From positions 62,001-126,000 of the forward strand of contig NZ_QDKM01000007.1 of assembly GCF_003076755.1 (NCBI RefSeq): DNA of 64,000 bases, given 5' to 3'. A program made the translations under genes and the position numbers. Shown here piece after piece: positions 35,216-45,148 of this stretch. This DNA is from Pararhodobacter oceanensis. GTDB lineage: Bacteria; Pseudomonadota; Alphaproteobacteria; Rhodobacterales; Rhodobacteraceae. The stretch's first letter is position 1, and every line of letters begins with the position of its first letter. The notes below the pieces were generated by a model. It did not search any database and was not told where the DNA came from. It worked only from the letters and a program-made list of their open reading frames with translations.

Positions 35216-36266
35216 TCTTGCGAAACTCCCCGTCACCGTCATCACCGGCTTTCTGGGTGCCGGTAAAACCACGCTGGTGCGCCAGTTGATGCAGAACCCG
35301 GGCGGCAAGCGGCTGGCGATTATCGTCAATGAATTCGGCGATGTCGGCGTTGACGGCGAGATCCTCAAAGCCTGCGCGATCCCCGATTGCCCCGCCGAAA
35401 ACATCATGGAATTGGCCAACGGCTGCATCTGCTGCACCGTCGCCGATGATTTCATCCCCACCATTGAGGCGCTGATGGCGCTCGACCCGCGCCCCGATCA
35501 CATCCTGATCGAGACCTCGGGTCTGGCGCTGCCGAAACCCTTGCTCAAAGCCTTTGACTGGCCCGACATCCGCTCGAAAATCACCGTTGACGGGGTGATC
35601 GCGCTCGCCGATGCCGAAGCCGTCGCCGCCGGTCGTTTCGCGCCCGATGTGGCCCGCGTCGATGCCCAGCGGCTCGCTGATGACAGCCTTGACCATGACA
35701 CGCCCCTCTCCGAGGTCTTCGAGGACCAGATTTCCTGCGCCGATATCATCCTCCTGACCAAACCCGATCTGGCCGGTGCCGAGGGTGTTGCGCGTGCCAA
35801 AGAGCTGATTGCATCCGTCGCCCCGCGTCCAATTCCGGTGATTGAGGTCGCCGAGGGCGAGATCGACCCGCGCATCATTCTGGGTCTCGAGGCCGCCGCC
35901 GAGGATGACATTGACGCGCGGCCCTCGCATCACGACGGCGCCGATGATCACGAGCATGAGGATTTCGAAAGCATCGTCGTCGAGATCCCCGAACTCACCG
36001 ATCCCGCCGCTCTGGTCCGCGCTATCGAGGGATTGGCCAAGGATCACAACATCTTGCGGGTCAAAGGCTATGCCGCCGTTGCGGGCAAACCGATGCGCCT
36101 CTTGGTGCAGGCGGTGGGCGCGCGGGTGCGTCACCAGTTCGACCGCCCGTGGAAAGCCGAAGAGCCCCGCGCCGGTCGTCTGGTGGTGATCGCCGAGCAT
36201 GACGACATCAACGCCGACGCAATCCGCGCCGCGCTGGGTGCCGCGCGCGCAGAAGCCGCCGAGTAA
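35208..36266 (+). CDS. cobW: CobW, G3E-family GTPase of cobalamin synthesis
   Basis: 352 aa. GTPase and metallochaperone type; CobW binds Co(II) with GTP and is thought to deliver cobalt to the chelatase. Motifs: Walker A GFLGAGKTT (14-22), the metal site GCICC (72-76, CxCC), HILIETSGLALPKPL, LLTKPDLAG (the NKxD-equivalent is TKPD), and a His/Asp-rich loop HHDGADDHEHED near 242-253. The C-terminal CobW_C domain runs from ~255 (RVKGYAAVAGKPMRLLVQAVG). Sits between the DUF1636 gene and cobN. Confidence 0.95.
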   Translation: MSDLAKLPVTVITGFLGAGKTTLVRQLMQNPGGKRLAIIVNEFGDVGVDGEILKACAIPDCPAENIMELANGCICCTVADDFIPTIEALMALDPRPDHILIETSGLALPKPLLKAFDWPDIRSKITVDGVIALADAEAVAAGRFAPDVARVDAQRLADDSLDHDTPLSEVFEDQISCADIILLTKPDLAGAEGVARAKELIASVAPRPIPVIEVAEGEIDPRIILGLEAAAEDDIDARPSHHDGADDHEHEDFESIVVEIPELTDPAALVRAIEGLAKDHNILRVKGYAAVAGKPMRLLVQAVGARVRHQFDRPWKAEEPRAGRLVVIAEHDDINADAIRAALGAARAEAAE

Positions 36267-36270
36267 CGCC

Positions 36271-39200
36271 GTGCATGTAGTCTTCCGCGAAAGCCACGGG
36301 TTGGACGAAGGCGAGACGCCCGTCGATCTGGCGCAGGATGCCGCCGATCTGGTGGTGCTCTCGCTATCGGATTCCGACCTTGGCGCTTTCGCGGAAGGCT
36401 GGAATCGTGGCGGCGGGCCGCAGGGGCGTTTGCCGTCCCTGCGGCTGGCCAATATCACCGCGCTCAAACACCCGCTCTCGGTCGATACCTATATCGAGCA
36501 GACCCTGAGCGGCGCCAAGGGCATCCTGATCCGGCTGATCGGCGGGGTGCCATATTGGCCCTACGGGTTGCAAAGCATCCGCGCCTTGGCGCAGGAAAAG
36601 GGCATCGCGCTGGCGGTTCTGCCCGCCGATGGCCGCCCCGACGCACGGCTCGACAAAATGTCGACGCTGCCCAAATCCACCCTGCGGCGTCTGGCACATC
36701 TCTGCGACAGCGGTGGCGCAATTGCCGCGCAGGCCGCATTGGCACAAATGGCGCTGGCCGCCGGTCTCTACGCCGGTCCCGTGCGCGGCAGTAAATCCCT
36801 GCCGCCGGTCGGCGCGTGGACTCCTGAAGCGGGCGCTTGCTGCCCGCTGCTGCCGATGGGCTCACCCGAGGCTCTGGCGGGCAGGTCGCGCATCCTTCTG
36901 GTCTTCTACCGCTCATATCTGGTCGCCGCCGATCTTGCCCCGATCACCGCGCTCTATGACGCCTTCACCGCCCGCGGCTATGACGTGCGCGCGCTCTTCG
37001 CGCCCTCGCTCAAAGCCCCCGAGGAAGCCCTTTGGCTCGACCGTCAGGTCAAGGCGCTAACCCCCGTCGCCATCGTCAATGCCACCGCGTTTTCCGGCAA
37101 GGGCGCCACGGGCAGCTCGCCCTTGGACGCCGCCAATGTGCCGGTGTTTCAGGTCGCCCTCGCCACCTCCACCCGCAAAGCATGGGCCGAGGCCGAGCGC
37201 GGCCTCTCGCCCGCCGATCTGGCGATGCATGTGGTGCTGCCCGAGGTCGACGGCCGGATCACCACCGGTGTCGCCAGCTTCAAAGACCCCGGCGCGCGCG
37301 ATGAACACCTGCAATTCGCCCGCCTCTCGCACAGCCCCGAGCCTGACCGCATCGGCGCCATCGCCGACCGCGTGCAGGGCTGGACCCGCCTCGCCGCCAA
37401 ACCCGCAGGCGAACGGCGCGTCGCGTTGGTCCTCTCGACCTATCCGGGCAAGGATTGGAACATGGGCCATGCGGTGGGCCTCGACGCGGTGCAATCCGCC
37501 GAGGCGATGCTGGCCGCCCTGCAGGGCGCAGGCTACGCGGTCGCCACCAGTGACCAACCGCTGACCGACGCGCTTGCAGCTCGCGCCATCCCCTACCCGT
37601 TCACCGCCTATAAAACCGCCCTTGCGTGCCTGCCCGAAACCCTGCGCGCCCAGCTCACCGAGGCTTGGGGCGCACCCGAGGATGATCCTGATTTCCGCGA
37701 CGGCGCCTTCCACTTCAAAGCCACCCAGCGCGGTCATATCACCCTTGCGCTACAGCCCGAGCGCGACACGCCCGAGGGCCGCGCCGACAGCTATCACGAC
37801 CTCGCCCGCACCCCGCGCCACGCCTATGTGGCGTTTTATCTCTGGCTGCAAAGCCACTGCGACGCGCTGGTCCATATCGGCGCCCATGGCACGCTCGAAT
37901 GGCTGCCGGGCAAATCCGTCGCCCTCTCGGCCGAGTGCTGGCCCGAGGCGCTGACCGGCGCATTGCCCATAATCTACCCGTTCATCGTCAACGACCCCGG
38001 CGAGGCCGCGCAGGCCAAACGCCGCATTGGCGCGGTGACGCTGGGCCATATCCCGCCTCCAATGAAAGCCAGCAGCACCCCCGACCGGCTGGCACGTCTT
38101 GAGGCGCTGCTTGACGAGTTTTCCAACGCCGACGGGCTTGACCCGCGCCGCCGCGACCGGCTTCAAAGCGACATCCGCGCGGAGGCGCAAGCGCAGGGAC
38201 TCGAGGATGATCTCGGCCTCGCGCACGCCGCCTGCAGCGCCGAGGCGATCACCCGCATCGACCAATTTGTCTGCGATATCAAGGACAGCCAATTCGGCGA
38301 AGGGCTGCATATCTGGGGCCGTGCGCCGCAGGGCAACGCGCCTTTCGCCACCGCGCAATCGGTTGAAAACGAACGCCAATCGCTGCTCGACGCGCTCAAT
38401 GGGCGGCGCATTGCCGCCGGCCCCTCGGGCTCGCCCTACCGTGGGCGCCGCGATGTGTTGCCGACGGGGCGCAACCTTTTCACCACCGATCCGCGTGCGG
38501 TGCCGACCCGCGCCGCCTATGCGCAGGGCGTGCGCCTCGCCGATGAGCTGATCCGGCAGCACCTGCAAGACGAGGGCGACTGGCCGCGCGGCCTCATCGT
38601 CGATCTCTGGGGTTCGGCGACCATGCGCACGGCGGGCGAAGAATTCGCCATGGCGCTGCATCTTCTCGGCGTGCGCCCGCTCTGGGACGAGGGCTCTGAG
38701 CGCGTCTCGGGCATCGAAGTCCTGCCGCTGGCCGAAATGGACCGCCCGCGCATCGACGTGACATTGCGCGTCTCGGGATTGTTCCGCGACGTTTTCCCGA
38801 CCCTCTCGGCTCTGTTCGCCCAAGCCGTGCGCGCCCTCGCCGCCCGCGACGAGGCGCCGGATTGGAACCCCTACGCGGGCCGCGCGGATCTGGCGCGGGT
38901 CTACGGGCCGGCGCCGGGCAGCTTCGGGCTGGGCATGGGCGACGCGCTGGAGGATTACAGCACCGCGGGCCGCGAGAAAGCCGGTCTCACGTGGCTCAAC
39001 GCCAGCGCTTGGGCGCTCGACGGCGAGGCGGCGACCAAAGACGCCAGCGGCATCCGCACCCGTGTCGCGCAGGCTGATGCTTTCGTGCATCCCCAAGACC
39101 TGCCCGAAACCGACCTCCTGCTGGCCGCCGATTACGCCGCGCATGAAGGCGGGTTTGCCGCCGCGCAAGCACTCACCGGCGGTAAGGCCGCGCTTTACCA

Positions 39201-39576
39201 TCTCGACAACACCGATCCCGAGCCCCCCCGCGCCCGCGCACTGTCCGAGGAGATTGCCCGCGTGGTCCGCGCCCGCGCCGCCAATCCCGACTGGATCAAT
39301 GGCATGAAATTACACGGCTTTCGCGGCGCGGCCGAGATTGCCGCGACGCTCGAGCATATGGCCCATTTCGCCCATCTCGCCGCTGCCGTGCCGCCGCATC
39401 TGTTTGATCTTTACCATGAGGCCACCTTGGGCAACCCCGAGGTCGACGGCTTCTTGCAAGACGCCAATCCACAGGCCCATCGCGCCATGCAGGACCGCTT
39501 CGCGGCACTCTTGCAGGCGGGTCTGTGGCAAACGCGGCGCAACTCGGTGCTTGCGACTTTGGAGGCCAGCGCATGA
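36271..39576 (+). CDS. cobN: cobaltochelatase subunit CobN
   Basis: 1101 aa. Large porphyrin/corrin-binding subunit of the ATP-dependent cobaltochelatase, related to magnesium chelatase BchH. It inserts Co(II) into hydrogenobyrinic acid a,c-diamide together with CobS and CobT. Visible blocks: LIRLIGGVPYWPYGLQ, KDWNMGHAVGLDAVQSAEAML, DALVHIGAHGTLEWLPGKS, YPFIVNDPGEAAQAKRRIGAVTLGHIPPPM, and the C-terminal RDVFPTLSALFAQAVR. Start is a GTG at 36271, 4 bp after the cobW stop, since no ATG fits. It is ~170 residues shorter than P. denitrificans CobN, which I regard as usual for this family of bacteria. Confidence 0.95.
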   Translation: MHVVFRESHGLDEGETPVDLAQDAADLVVLSLSDSDLGAFAEGWNRGGGPQGRLPSLRLANITALKHPLSVDTYIEQTLSGAKGILIRLIGGVPYWPYGLQSIRALAQEKGIALAVLPADGRPDARLDKMSTLPKSTLRRLAHLCDSGGAIAAQAALAQMALAAGLYAGPVRGSKSLPPVGAWTPEAGACCPLLPMGSPEALAGRSRILLVFYRSYLVAADLAPITALYDAFTARGYDVRALFAPSLKAPEEALWLDRQVKALTPVAIVNATAFSGKGATGSSPLDAANVPVFQVALATSTRKAWAEAERGLSPADLAMHVVLPEVDGRITTGVASFKDPGARDEHLQFARLSHSPEPDRIGAIADRVQGWTRLAAKPAGERRVALVLSTYPGKDWNMGHAVGLDAVQSAEAMLAALQGAGYAVATSDQPLTDALAARAIPYPFTAYKTALACLPETLRAQLTEAWGAPEDDPDFRDGAFHFKATQRGHITLALQPERDTPEGRADSYHDLARTPRHAYVAFYLWLQSHCDALVHIGAHGTLEWLPGKSVALSAECWPEALTGALPIIYPFIVNDPGEAAQAKRRIGAVTLGHIPPPMKASSTPDRLARLEALLDEFSNADGLDPRRRDRLQSDIRAEAQAQGLEDDLGLAHAACSAEAITRIDQFVCDIKDSQFGEGLHIWGRAPQGNAPFATAQSVENERQSLLDALNGRRIAAGPSGSPYRGRRDVLPTGRNLFTTDPRAVPTRAAYAQGVRLADELIRQHLQDEGDWPRGLIVDLWGSATMRTAGEEFAMALHLLGVRPLWDEGSERVSGIEVLPLAEMDRPRIDVTLRVSGLFRDVFPTLSALFAQAVRALAARDEAPDWNPYAGRADLARVYGPAPGSFGLGMGDALEDYSTAGREKAGLTWLNASAWALDGEAATKDASGIRTRVAQADAFVHPQDLPETDLLLAADYAAHEGGFAAAQALTGGKAALYHLDNTDPEPPRARALSEEIARVVRARAANPDWINGMKLHGFRGAAEIAATLEHMAHFAHLAAAVPPHLFDLYHEATLGNPEVDGFLQDANPQAHRAMQDRFAALLQAGLWQTRRNSVLATLEASA

Positions 39577-40703
39577 GCGCGGCGACGGTCAAAGGCTGGT
39601 GCCCCGGCGCCCACCGCCCGATGCTGGCGGCGGACGGACTGGTGGTGCGCATCCGCCCGCGACTGGCACGTCTGACGGCTGCGCAGGCGCTGGGGCTTTG
39701 CGCCTTGGCCCAGCGCTACGGTCACGGCTATCTGGACCTGACCAACCGCGCCAATCTGCAAATCCGCGGCGTCGCCGAGGGCGATCATTTGGCGCTGATC
39801 GAGGCGCTGGCCGATCTCGACCTTCTCGACACCGATCCGGCCATTGAATCCCGGCGCAATATTCTCGTCGCCCCCTTCTGGCAATCGGGAGACCTCATCC
39901 ATCGCCTTTCCATAGAGCTGATCGACCAGCTCGCAGACCTGCCAGACCTGCCCGCGAAAATCGGCTTTGCCATCGATACACTCGCACAACCGCTGCTGAC
40001 CCGCGACAGCGCCGATATCCGCATCGAACGCGCCGCCTCTGGCCTGATCCTGCGCGCCGATGGGGCGGCGGCGGGCCGTGCGGTGACCGAAGACACGGCC
40101 ATTCCTGCGCTGCTCGAGATGGCGGCATGGCTCGCCGATCACCTCACTCCAGATCACCGCCGCATGGCGCAGGTGCTGGCGCATTCCCCCCTGCCGCCAG
40201 AATGGTGCGACGCGCCTGCCCTGCCTGCTGCCCCCGCGCCGCAGATCGGCCGGCAATCAACCGGCTCCCTCATCGGCGCCGCCTTCGGCCAAATCGACGC
40301 CGAAGCGCTTGCGCAGGTGATCCGCGCGCAATCCCTGCAAGCGATCCGCCTGACCCCGTGGCGGATGCTCTATCTTGAAGGTGGCACACTGCCCGACACC
40401 GACGCCTTTCTCACCGATCCGCACGACCCATTGCTGCGCGTCGATGCCTGCCCCGGCGCGCCCTATTGCCCCTCATCCAGCGTCGAAACCCGCGCCTTCG
40501 CCAAGCGCCTCGCGCCCCAAATCAACGGCACGCTGCATGTCTCGGGCTGCGCCAAAGGCTGCGCGCGCAAAACCGCTGCCGACCTGACACTCACCGGCCG
40601 CGATGGGCGTTTCGACCTGATCCGCCATGGCACCGCCACAGACACACCCGAGCGCCGCGCGCTCTCCCCAGATGACATTCTTCGCGAAGTGAACACCCAA
40701 TGA
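39573..40703 (+). CDS. cobG: precorrin-3B synthase (CobG)
   Basis: 376 aa. Oxygen-dependent enzyme that contracts the way for ring opening by making precorrin-3B from precorrin-3A; a marker of the aerobic pathway. It is built like sulfite reductase: a [4Fe-4S] site is formed by the cysteines in DACPGAPYCPSS and HVSGCAKGCARK in the C-terminal part, and N-terminal half-domains have GYLDLTNRANLQIRGV and ESRRNILVAPFW. The start overlaps the cobN stop (ATGA), and the stop overlaps the cobH start. Confidence 0.94.
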   Translation: MSAATVKGWCPGAHRPMLAADGLVVRIRPRLARLTAAQALGLCALAQRYGHGYLDLTNRANLQIRGVAEGDHLALIEALADLDLLDTDPAIESRRNILVAPFWQSGDLIHRLSIELIDQLADLPDLPAKIGFAIDTLAQPLLTRDSADIRIERAASGLILRADGAAAGRAVTEDTAIPALLEMAAWLADHLTPDHRRMAQVLAHSPLPPEWCDAPALPAAPAPQIGRQSTGSLIGAAFGQIDAEALAQVIRAQSLQAIRLTPWRMLYLEGGTLPDTDAFLTDPHDPLLRVDACPGAPYCPSSSVETRAFAKRLAPQINGTLHVSGCAKGCARKTAADLTLTGRDGRFDLIRHGTATDTPERRALSPDDILREVNTQ

Positions 40704-41338
40704 CCGACACGCTTTACACCTATGAAACCAGTGGCGCCGCAATTTACGCGCAGTCCTTCTCGATCATCCGCGCCGAGGCCGATCTCGCGCGGTTCACCGC
40801 CGAGGAAGAGCCTATCGCCGTGCGGATGATCCACGCCGCCGGTCTCGTCGGGCTGGAAGACCACATCCACATGTCCCCCGATTTCGCCAGTGTCGCACGG
40901 GCCGCCCTACAGGCCGGCGCGCCGATCCTTTGCGATGCGCGGATGGTCAGTGAGGGCGTCACCCGAACCCGCCTGCCCAAGGACAACGAGGTAATTTGCA
41001 CGCTCTGGGACCCCAAAGTGCCGGCGCTGGCGCAAAGCATGTCCAACACCCGCTCCGCCGCGGCGCTGGAACTCTGGCGCCCGCATCTTGAGGGCGCGCT
41101 GGTCGCGATCGGCAACGCGCCCACGGCCCTCTTTCACCTCTTGAACATGCTCAAAGATCCCGCCTGCCCGCGCCCTGCGGCGATCATCGGCTGTCCCGTC
41201 GGCTTTGTCGGCGCCCGCGAGAGCAAGGACGCGCTCTGGGCCGACCAGCCGGTGCCCTCTTGCGTTGTTGAGGGGCGCTTAGGCGGCTCTGCGATCACCG
41301 TCGCCGCGATCAACGCCATCGCGAGCCGCGCGGAATGA
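40700..41338 (+). CDS. cobH: precorrin-8X methylmutase
   Basis: 212 aa. It moves the C11 methyl to C12, giving hydrogenobyrinic acid. The conserved block RMIHAAGLVGLEDHIHMSPDF holds the catalytic His (RMIHA). GAPILCDARMVSEGVTRTRLP, VAIGNAPTALFHLLNML and IIGCPVGFVGARESKDAL also match. Fourth overlap of the ATGA type in this operon; 4 bp shared with cobG and 4 bp with cobI. Confidence 0.96.
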   Translation: MTDTLYTYETSGAAIYAQSFSIIRAEADLARFTAEEEPIAVRMIHAAGLVGLEDHIHMSPDFASVARAALQAGAPILCDARMVSEGVTRTRLPKDNEVICTLWDPKVPALAQSMSNTRSAAALELWRPHLEGALVAIGNAPTALFHLLNMLKDPACPRPAAIIGCPVGFVGARESKDALWADQPVPSCVVEGRLGGSAITVAAINAIASRAE

Positions 41339-42099
41339 CTGCCGCGATCAACGCCCCATCGCAGCCGGCGACCAACCGCCTCGGCACCATCCACGGTGTC
41401 GGCCTCGGCCCCGGCGATCCAGATCTGATGAGCCTGCGCGCGCATCGGCTGGTGACGAACGCCCGCCATATCGCCTATTTCCGTAAGAAAGGCGCCAAAG
41501 GCCGCGCCCGCGCGCTGGTCGACGGGCTCTTGCATCCCGAGGCGGTCGAATTCCCGATGGACTACCCGCTGACCACCGAAACGCCCTTTGGCGACCCTGC
41601 CTATAACACCGCGCTGTCCACATTCTATGCCGAGTGCACCGCGCATCTGGCCTCGCTGGCCGAGGGCGGCGAAGATGTGGTCGTGCTTTGCGAGGGCGAT
41701 CCGTTTTTCTACGGCTCCTTCATGCATCTCTACACCCGTCTTGACGGCGTGACCCCGTTGCAGGTGGTGCCCGCAACCACCGGCATGTCGGCGGCTTGGA
41801 CGGCAACGGGGCAGCCGATCACCTGGGGCGACGACGTGCTCAGCGTGCTGATGGCGACGCTGCCAGAGGACGATCTGACGCGCCATATGCTGGCCGCCGA
41901 TGCGCTGGTGGTGATGAAAATCGGGCGCAATATCGACAAGCTCCGCCGCGCCCTGCGCCGCGCGGGTAAATACGAGGCCGCATGGCTGGTCGAACACGCC
42001 AGCACCAAGGAACAAACCGTGCAGAGGCTTGCCGAAACACAAGGACCGGCGCCCTATTTCTCGATTGTCATAGTGCATGGCACAGGGCGGCGGCCATGA
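41335..42099 (+). CDS. cobI: precorrin-2 C20-methyltransferase
   Basis: 254 aa SAM-dependent methyltransferase of the CobA/tetrapyrrole family. N-terminal GVGLGPGDPDLMSLRAHRL, then VVLCEGDPFFYGSFMHLYTRL and VVPATTGMSAAWTATGQPITWGDDVLSVLMATLP, are the CobI-type SAM pocket. It converts precorrin-2 to precorrin-3A. Starts inside the cobH stop and ends 4 bp into cobJ. Confidence 0.93.
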   Translation: MTAAINAPSQPATNRLGTIHGVGLGPGDPDLMSLRAHRLVTNARHIAYFRKKGAKGRARALVDGLLHPEAVEFPMDYPLTTETPFGDPAYNTALSTFYAECTAHLASLAEGGEDVVVLCEGDPFFYGSFMHLYTRLDGVTPLQVVPATTGMSAAWTATGQPITWGDDVLSVLMATLPEDDLTRHMLAADALVVMKIGRNIDKLRRALRRAGKYEAAWLVEHASTKEQTVQRLAETQGPAPYFSIVIVHGTGRRP

Positions 42100-42863
42100 G
42101 CGGCTCGCTGGTCATCGCCGGTCTCGGGCCGGGTGCCGAGGCGTTGGTCACACCACAGGTCACCGCCGCCTTGGCCCGCGCCACCGATATCGTCGGCTAC
42201 ATCCCCTATGTCGCCCGCGTGGCACCACGCGACGGGCTGACGCTGCACGCCAGCGACAACCGCGTCGAACTGGACCGCTCACGCCACGCATTGGAAATGG
42301 CCGCTGCGGGCCGCCATGTGGTGGTGGTCTCCTCGGGCGATCCCGGCGTTTTTGCTATGGCAGCGGCGGTGTTCGAGGCGGTGGAATCCGGCCCTCCCGC
42401 GTGGCGCGACCTGCAGATCGAAGTCCTGCCCGGCATCACCGCCATGCTCGCCGCCGCCGCGCGGGTCGGCGCGCCCTTGGGCCATGATTTCTGCGCGATC
42501 AACCTGAGCGACAATCTCAAGCCTTGGGCACTGATCGAAAAACGCCTTCGCCTTGCCGCCGAGGCTGATTTCGCCATGGCCTTCTATAACCCGCGCTCAA
42601 AGGCCCGCCCCGACGGCTTCGCCCGCGTGCTCGAGATCCTCAACGAAGCTTGCGCCGACACCCGCCCGATGATTTTCGCCCGCGCGGTCTCGACCCCTGA
42701 AGAGGCGATCCGCATCGTCTCGCTGCCCGAGGCCCGCCCCGAGATGGCCGATATGCGCACTATAGTTCTGCTGGGAAATTCGACCACGCGGCTGATCACT
42801 CGCGACGGCGCGCCCATTGTTTACACGCCGCGCTCGGTGCCGATGGATGCGGCGCCCGAATGA
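42096..42863 (+). CDS. cobJ: precorrin-3B C17-methyltransferase
   Basis: 255 aa. It methylates C17 and drives ring contraction from precorrin-3B to precorrin-4. Visible: VIAGLGPGAEALVTPQVTAALARATDIVGYIPYV, VVSSGDPGVFAMAAAVFEAVE, VLPGITAMLAAAARVGAPLGHDFCAINLSD, and FYNPRSKARPD. ATG 42096 overlaps cobI by 4 bp; the longer frame upstream is inside cobI. Its last 43 bp overlap the 3' end of cobK, which runs in the opposite direction. Confidence 0.94.
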   Translation: MSGSLVIAGLGPGAEALVTPQVTAALARATDIVGYIPYVARVAPRDGLTLHASDNRVELDRSRHALEMAAAGRHVVVVSSGDPGVFAMAAAVFEAVESGPPAWRDLQIEVLPGITAMLAAAARVGAPLGHDFCAINLSDNLKPWALIEKRLRLAAEADFAMAFYNPRSKARPDGFARVLEILNEACADTRPMIFARAVSTPEEAIRIVSLPEARPEMADMRTIVLLGNSTTRLITRDGAPIVYTPRSVPMDAAPE

Positions 42864-43591
42864 CCGATAAACGCCAGCACCTCATCGACGTTATGCAGCT
42901 CGCGCCGCGCGGGAATTGCGGGGCGGTCGATCATGATCACCGGAATCCCCAAGGCGCGGGCAGCTTCGATCTTGGCCGAGGCGCCGACACCACCGGCGTT
43001 TTTCGACACCACAAGGTCAATCCGATGCGCGCGCATCAACTCCAGATCATCCGCAAGGGTGAAGGGACCGCGCGCTTGAACCACTTCGCAATCAGGGAAA
43101 GGCAGCGGCGCGTCGGGCGCGTCAATCAATCGCAAAAGATAGAAGTGCTGCGGATTGGGCGCGAATTCCGCCAGATGCATGCGCCCGACCGCCAGCATCA
43201 CCCTCAAGGCAGGACGCTGCAGAGCCGCCACTGCACCGGCGATATCCGGCACGTTTATCCAGTCATCCCCCGCCTCGGCTTGCCACGCCGGGCGGGTCAG
43301 TGCGACCAGCGGCACGCCGAGTTCGGCACAGGCGGCAACGGCATTACTGCTCATCTGCGCGGCAAAAGGATGCGTCGCATCAATCACATGGGTGACCGCG
43401 TTGTCGCGCAAGTAAGCGATCAACCCCTCAACCCCGCCAAACCCGCCGATCCGCTGCGGCAGCGCTTGACGCGCCGGACGCGCCACACGGCCCGCATAGG
43501 AGAGCGTCGCCCGTATTCCCGCCGCGCTCAGCCGCTGGCACAGCGCCGTCGCCTCAGAGGTGCCGCCCAGAACCAAAAGGTTATATGTCAT
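42821..43591 (-). CDS. cobK: precorrin-6A reductase, inverted within the operon
   Basis: 256 aa. NADPH-dependent reduction of the precorrin-6A ring. Visible: LLVLGGTSEATALCQRLSAAG (nucleotide loop), TLSYAGRVARP, RIGGFGGVEGLIAYLRDNAVTHVIDATHPFAAQMSSNA, LMRAHRIDLVVSKNAGGVGASAKIEAAR. AGGAG lies 8 bases before ATG 43591. It is the only minus-strand gene in the rightward cob operon: its start codon overlaps the cobL start by two bases and its end overlaps cobJ by 43 bp. A separate promoter must therefore lie inside cobL. Confidence 0.94.
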   Translation of the reverse strand: MTYNLLVLGGTSEATALCQRLSAAGIRATLSYAGRVARPARQALPQRIGGFGGVEGLIAYLRDNAVTHVIDATHPFAAQMSSNAVAACAELGVPLVALTRPAWQAEAGDDWINVPDIAGAVAALQRPALRVMLAVGRMHLAEFAPNPQHFYLLRLIDAPDAPLPFPDCEVVQARGPFTLADDLELMRAHRIDLVVSKNAGGVGASAKIEAARALGIPVIMIDRPAIPARRELHNVDEVLAFIGHSGAASIGTERGV

Positions 43592-44789
43592 GGTTAAGGC
43601 TCCTTGGCTGACCATCGTCGGGTTGGGCGAAGATGCGCCGGAGGGGCTGCCGCGTGCAAGCCTTGAGGCGCTGGAAACAGCCGAATTCATCATCGGACCG
43701 CCCCGCCATCTTACGCTGCTGCCCAAGGTCAGCGCCGAGTTGATCCCTTGGCCCGTGCCCTTCACCGACGGGATCGCGCGGCTTGAGGCCATGCGCGGAC
43801 ACCGCGTCGTGGCGCTGGCCTCGCAAGACCCGTTCTGGTTCGGCGCCGGCAGCAGTATCGCGCGGCATCTGGCGCCCGAGGAGTGGACCGCCCTGCCCGG
43901 CCCCTCCACCTTCTCGTGGGTCGCCGCGCGCATGGGTTGGCGGCTGGAAACCACGCTCTGCCGCGGGCTCCACGCCGCCCCCTTAACCCGCCTGCGCCCC
44001 GATCTCGCGCGCGGCACCCGGCTCATCGTGCTGCTGCGTGACGGCGCCGCAGTGGCTGAACTGGCAGAGTATCTCAACACCACCGGCTTCGGCCCCTCGG
44101 CTTTAACCATATTTGAGGCTCTCGGCGGCCCCCGCGAGCGCCGCACCGACACCACTGCCGCACAGCTCCCCAAGCGCACCTTCACCCATCCCGTCTGCGC
44201 CGCCATCGAACTGGCTGGCACGGGCGCGGCGCTGCCCAAATCCAGCGGGCTGGCCGATGATTGGTTCGACAGCGACGGGCAGATCACCAAACGCCCGATG
44301 CGCGCGCTGACCCTCTCGGCGCTGTCCCCACGGCCCCATGAGCATCTATGGGATATCGGCGGCGGCTCGGGCTCGGTGGCGATCGAATGGCTGCTTGCGC
44401 ACCCCAGCCTGCGCGCCACCAGCATCGAACCCCGCGCCGAGCGCGCCGCGCGGATCACCGCGAACGCCGCGCGTTTGGGCGTCGACCGGCTCAATGTGAT
44501 CCACGGCAAGGCCCCCGAGGCGCTGGCGGGTCTCCCCCCGCCCGACGCGGTGTTCATCGGCGGCGGGCTCAGCGCCGATATGCTCGACTGGCTGACCACG
44601 CATTTGCCCCAAGGCACGCGGCTCGTCGTCAATGCGGTGACGCTGGAAACCGAAGCCCAGCTCGCGCACGCGCAGGCGACATGGGGCGGCGATTTGCTGC
44701 GTATTGAACTGGCGCAATCCGCGCCTTTGGGTAGCAAACGCGGCTGGAAATCCAGCTATCCGGTGGTGCAATGGAGCGTCACCCTATGA
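43590..44789 (+). CDS. cobL: precorrin-6Y C5,15-methyltransferase (decarboxylating)
   Basis: 399 aa fusion of CbiE-like and CbiT-like parts. The N-terminal part ([52 protein letters not shown]) methylates C5. The C-terminal part from ~235 ([41 protein letters not shown]) carries a class I SAM site and methylates C15 with decarboxylation. The start ATG overlaps the cobK start codon on the other strand; AAAAGG lies ~10 bases upstream. Stop overlaps the cobE start. Confidence 0.95.
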   Translation: MVKAPWLTIVGLGEDAPEGLPRASLEALETAEFIIGPPRHLTLLPKVSAELIPWPVPFTDGIARLEAMRGHRVVALASQDPFWFGAGSSIARHLAPEEWTALPGPSTFSWVAARMGWRLETTLCRGLHAAPLTRLRPDLARGTRLIVLLRDGAAVAELAEYLNTTGFGPSALTIFEALGGPRERRTDTTAAQLPKRTFTHPVCAAIELAGTGAALPKSSGLADDWFDSDGQITKRPMRALTLSALSPRPHEHLWDIGGGSGSVAIEWLLAHPSLRATSIEPRAERAARITANAARLGVDRLNVIHGKAPEALAGLPPPDAVFIGGGLSADMLDWLTTHLPQGTRLVVNAVTLETEAQLAHAQATWGGDLLRIELAQSAPLGSKRGWKSSYPVVQWSVTL

Positions 44790-45148
44790 TCGTCGCCGGT
44801 TTCGGATTTCGCCAAGGCGCCAGCGTCGACAGTCTGCGCGCCGCCCTCAACCTCACCAGCGCGCGCCCCGACCTTCTCGCCACCGCGGCCAGCAAGGCGG
44901 GCAGTCCCGCGCTGCAGGCCCTGGCGCAGGACTTAGGCCTCAGCATCCACGCCGTCGCCCCGTCAGACCTGCGCGCCCAAGCGACGCTCACCCATTCCGC
45001 CGCCGCAATCGCCGCCCACGGCACCGGCAGCGTCGCCGAGGCCGCCGCGCTCTCCGCCGCTGGCCCCGGCGCGCGCCTCACCGGCCCGCGAAAAACCTCC
45101 CCCGACCGCATGGCCAGTTGCGCCATCGCAGAAAGAGACGCCCCATGA
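44786..45148 (+). CDS. cobE: CobE/CbiG C-terminal-like protein
   Basis: 120 aa. [21 protein letters not shown] and [37 protein letters not shown] match the C-terminal domain of CbiG, which in the aerobic pathway occurs alone as CobE. CobE is needed for B12 synthesis in P. denitrificans but its exact step is unclear; a corrinoid-carrying role has been suggested. Overlaps cobL and cobM by 4 bp each. Confidence 0.88.
   Translation: MIVAGFGFRQGASVDSLRAALNLTSARPDLLATAASKAGSPALQALAQDLGLSIHAVAPSDLRAQATLTHSAAAIAAHGTGSVAEAAALSAAGPGARLTGPRKTSPDRMASCAIAERDAP

Noticed and set aside
43592-44737. Longer N-terminal extension of cobK (frame open to 44737)
   Set aside because: The extension lies antisense to cobL; a strong AGGAG and the conserved nucleotide-binding start place the true start at 43591.
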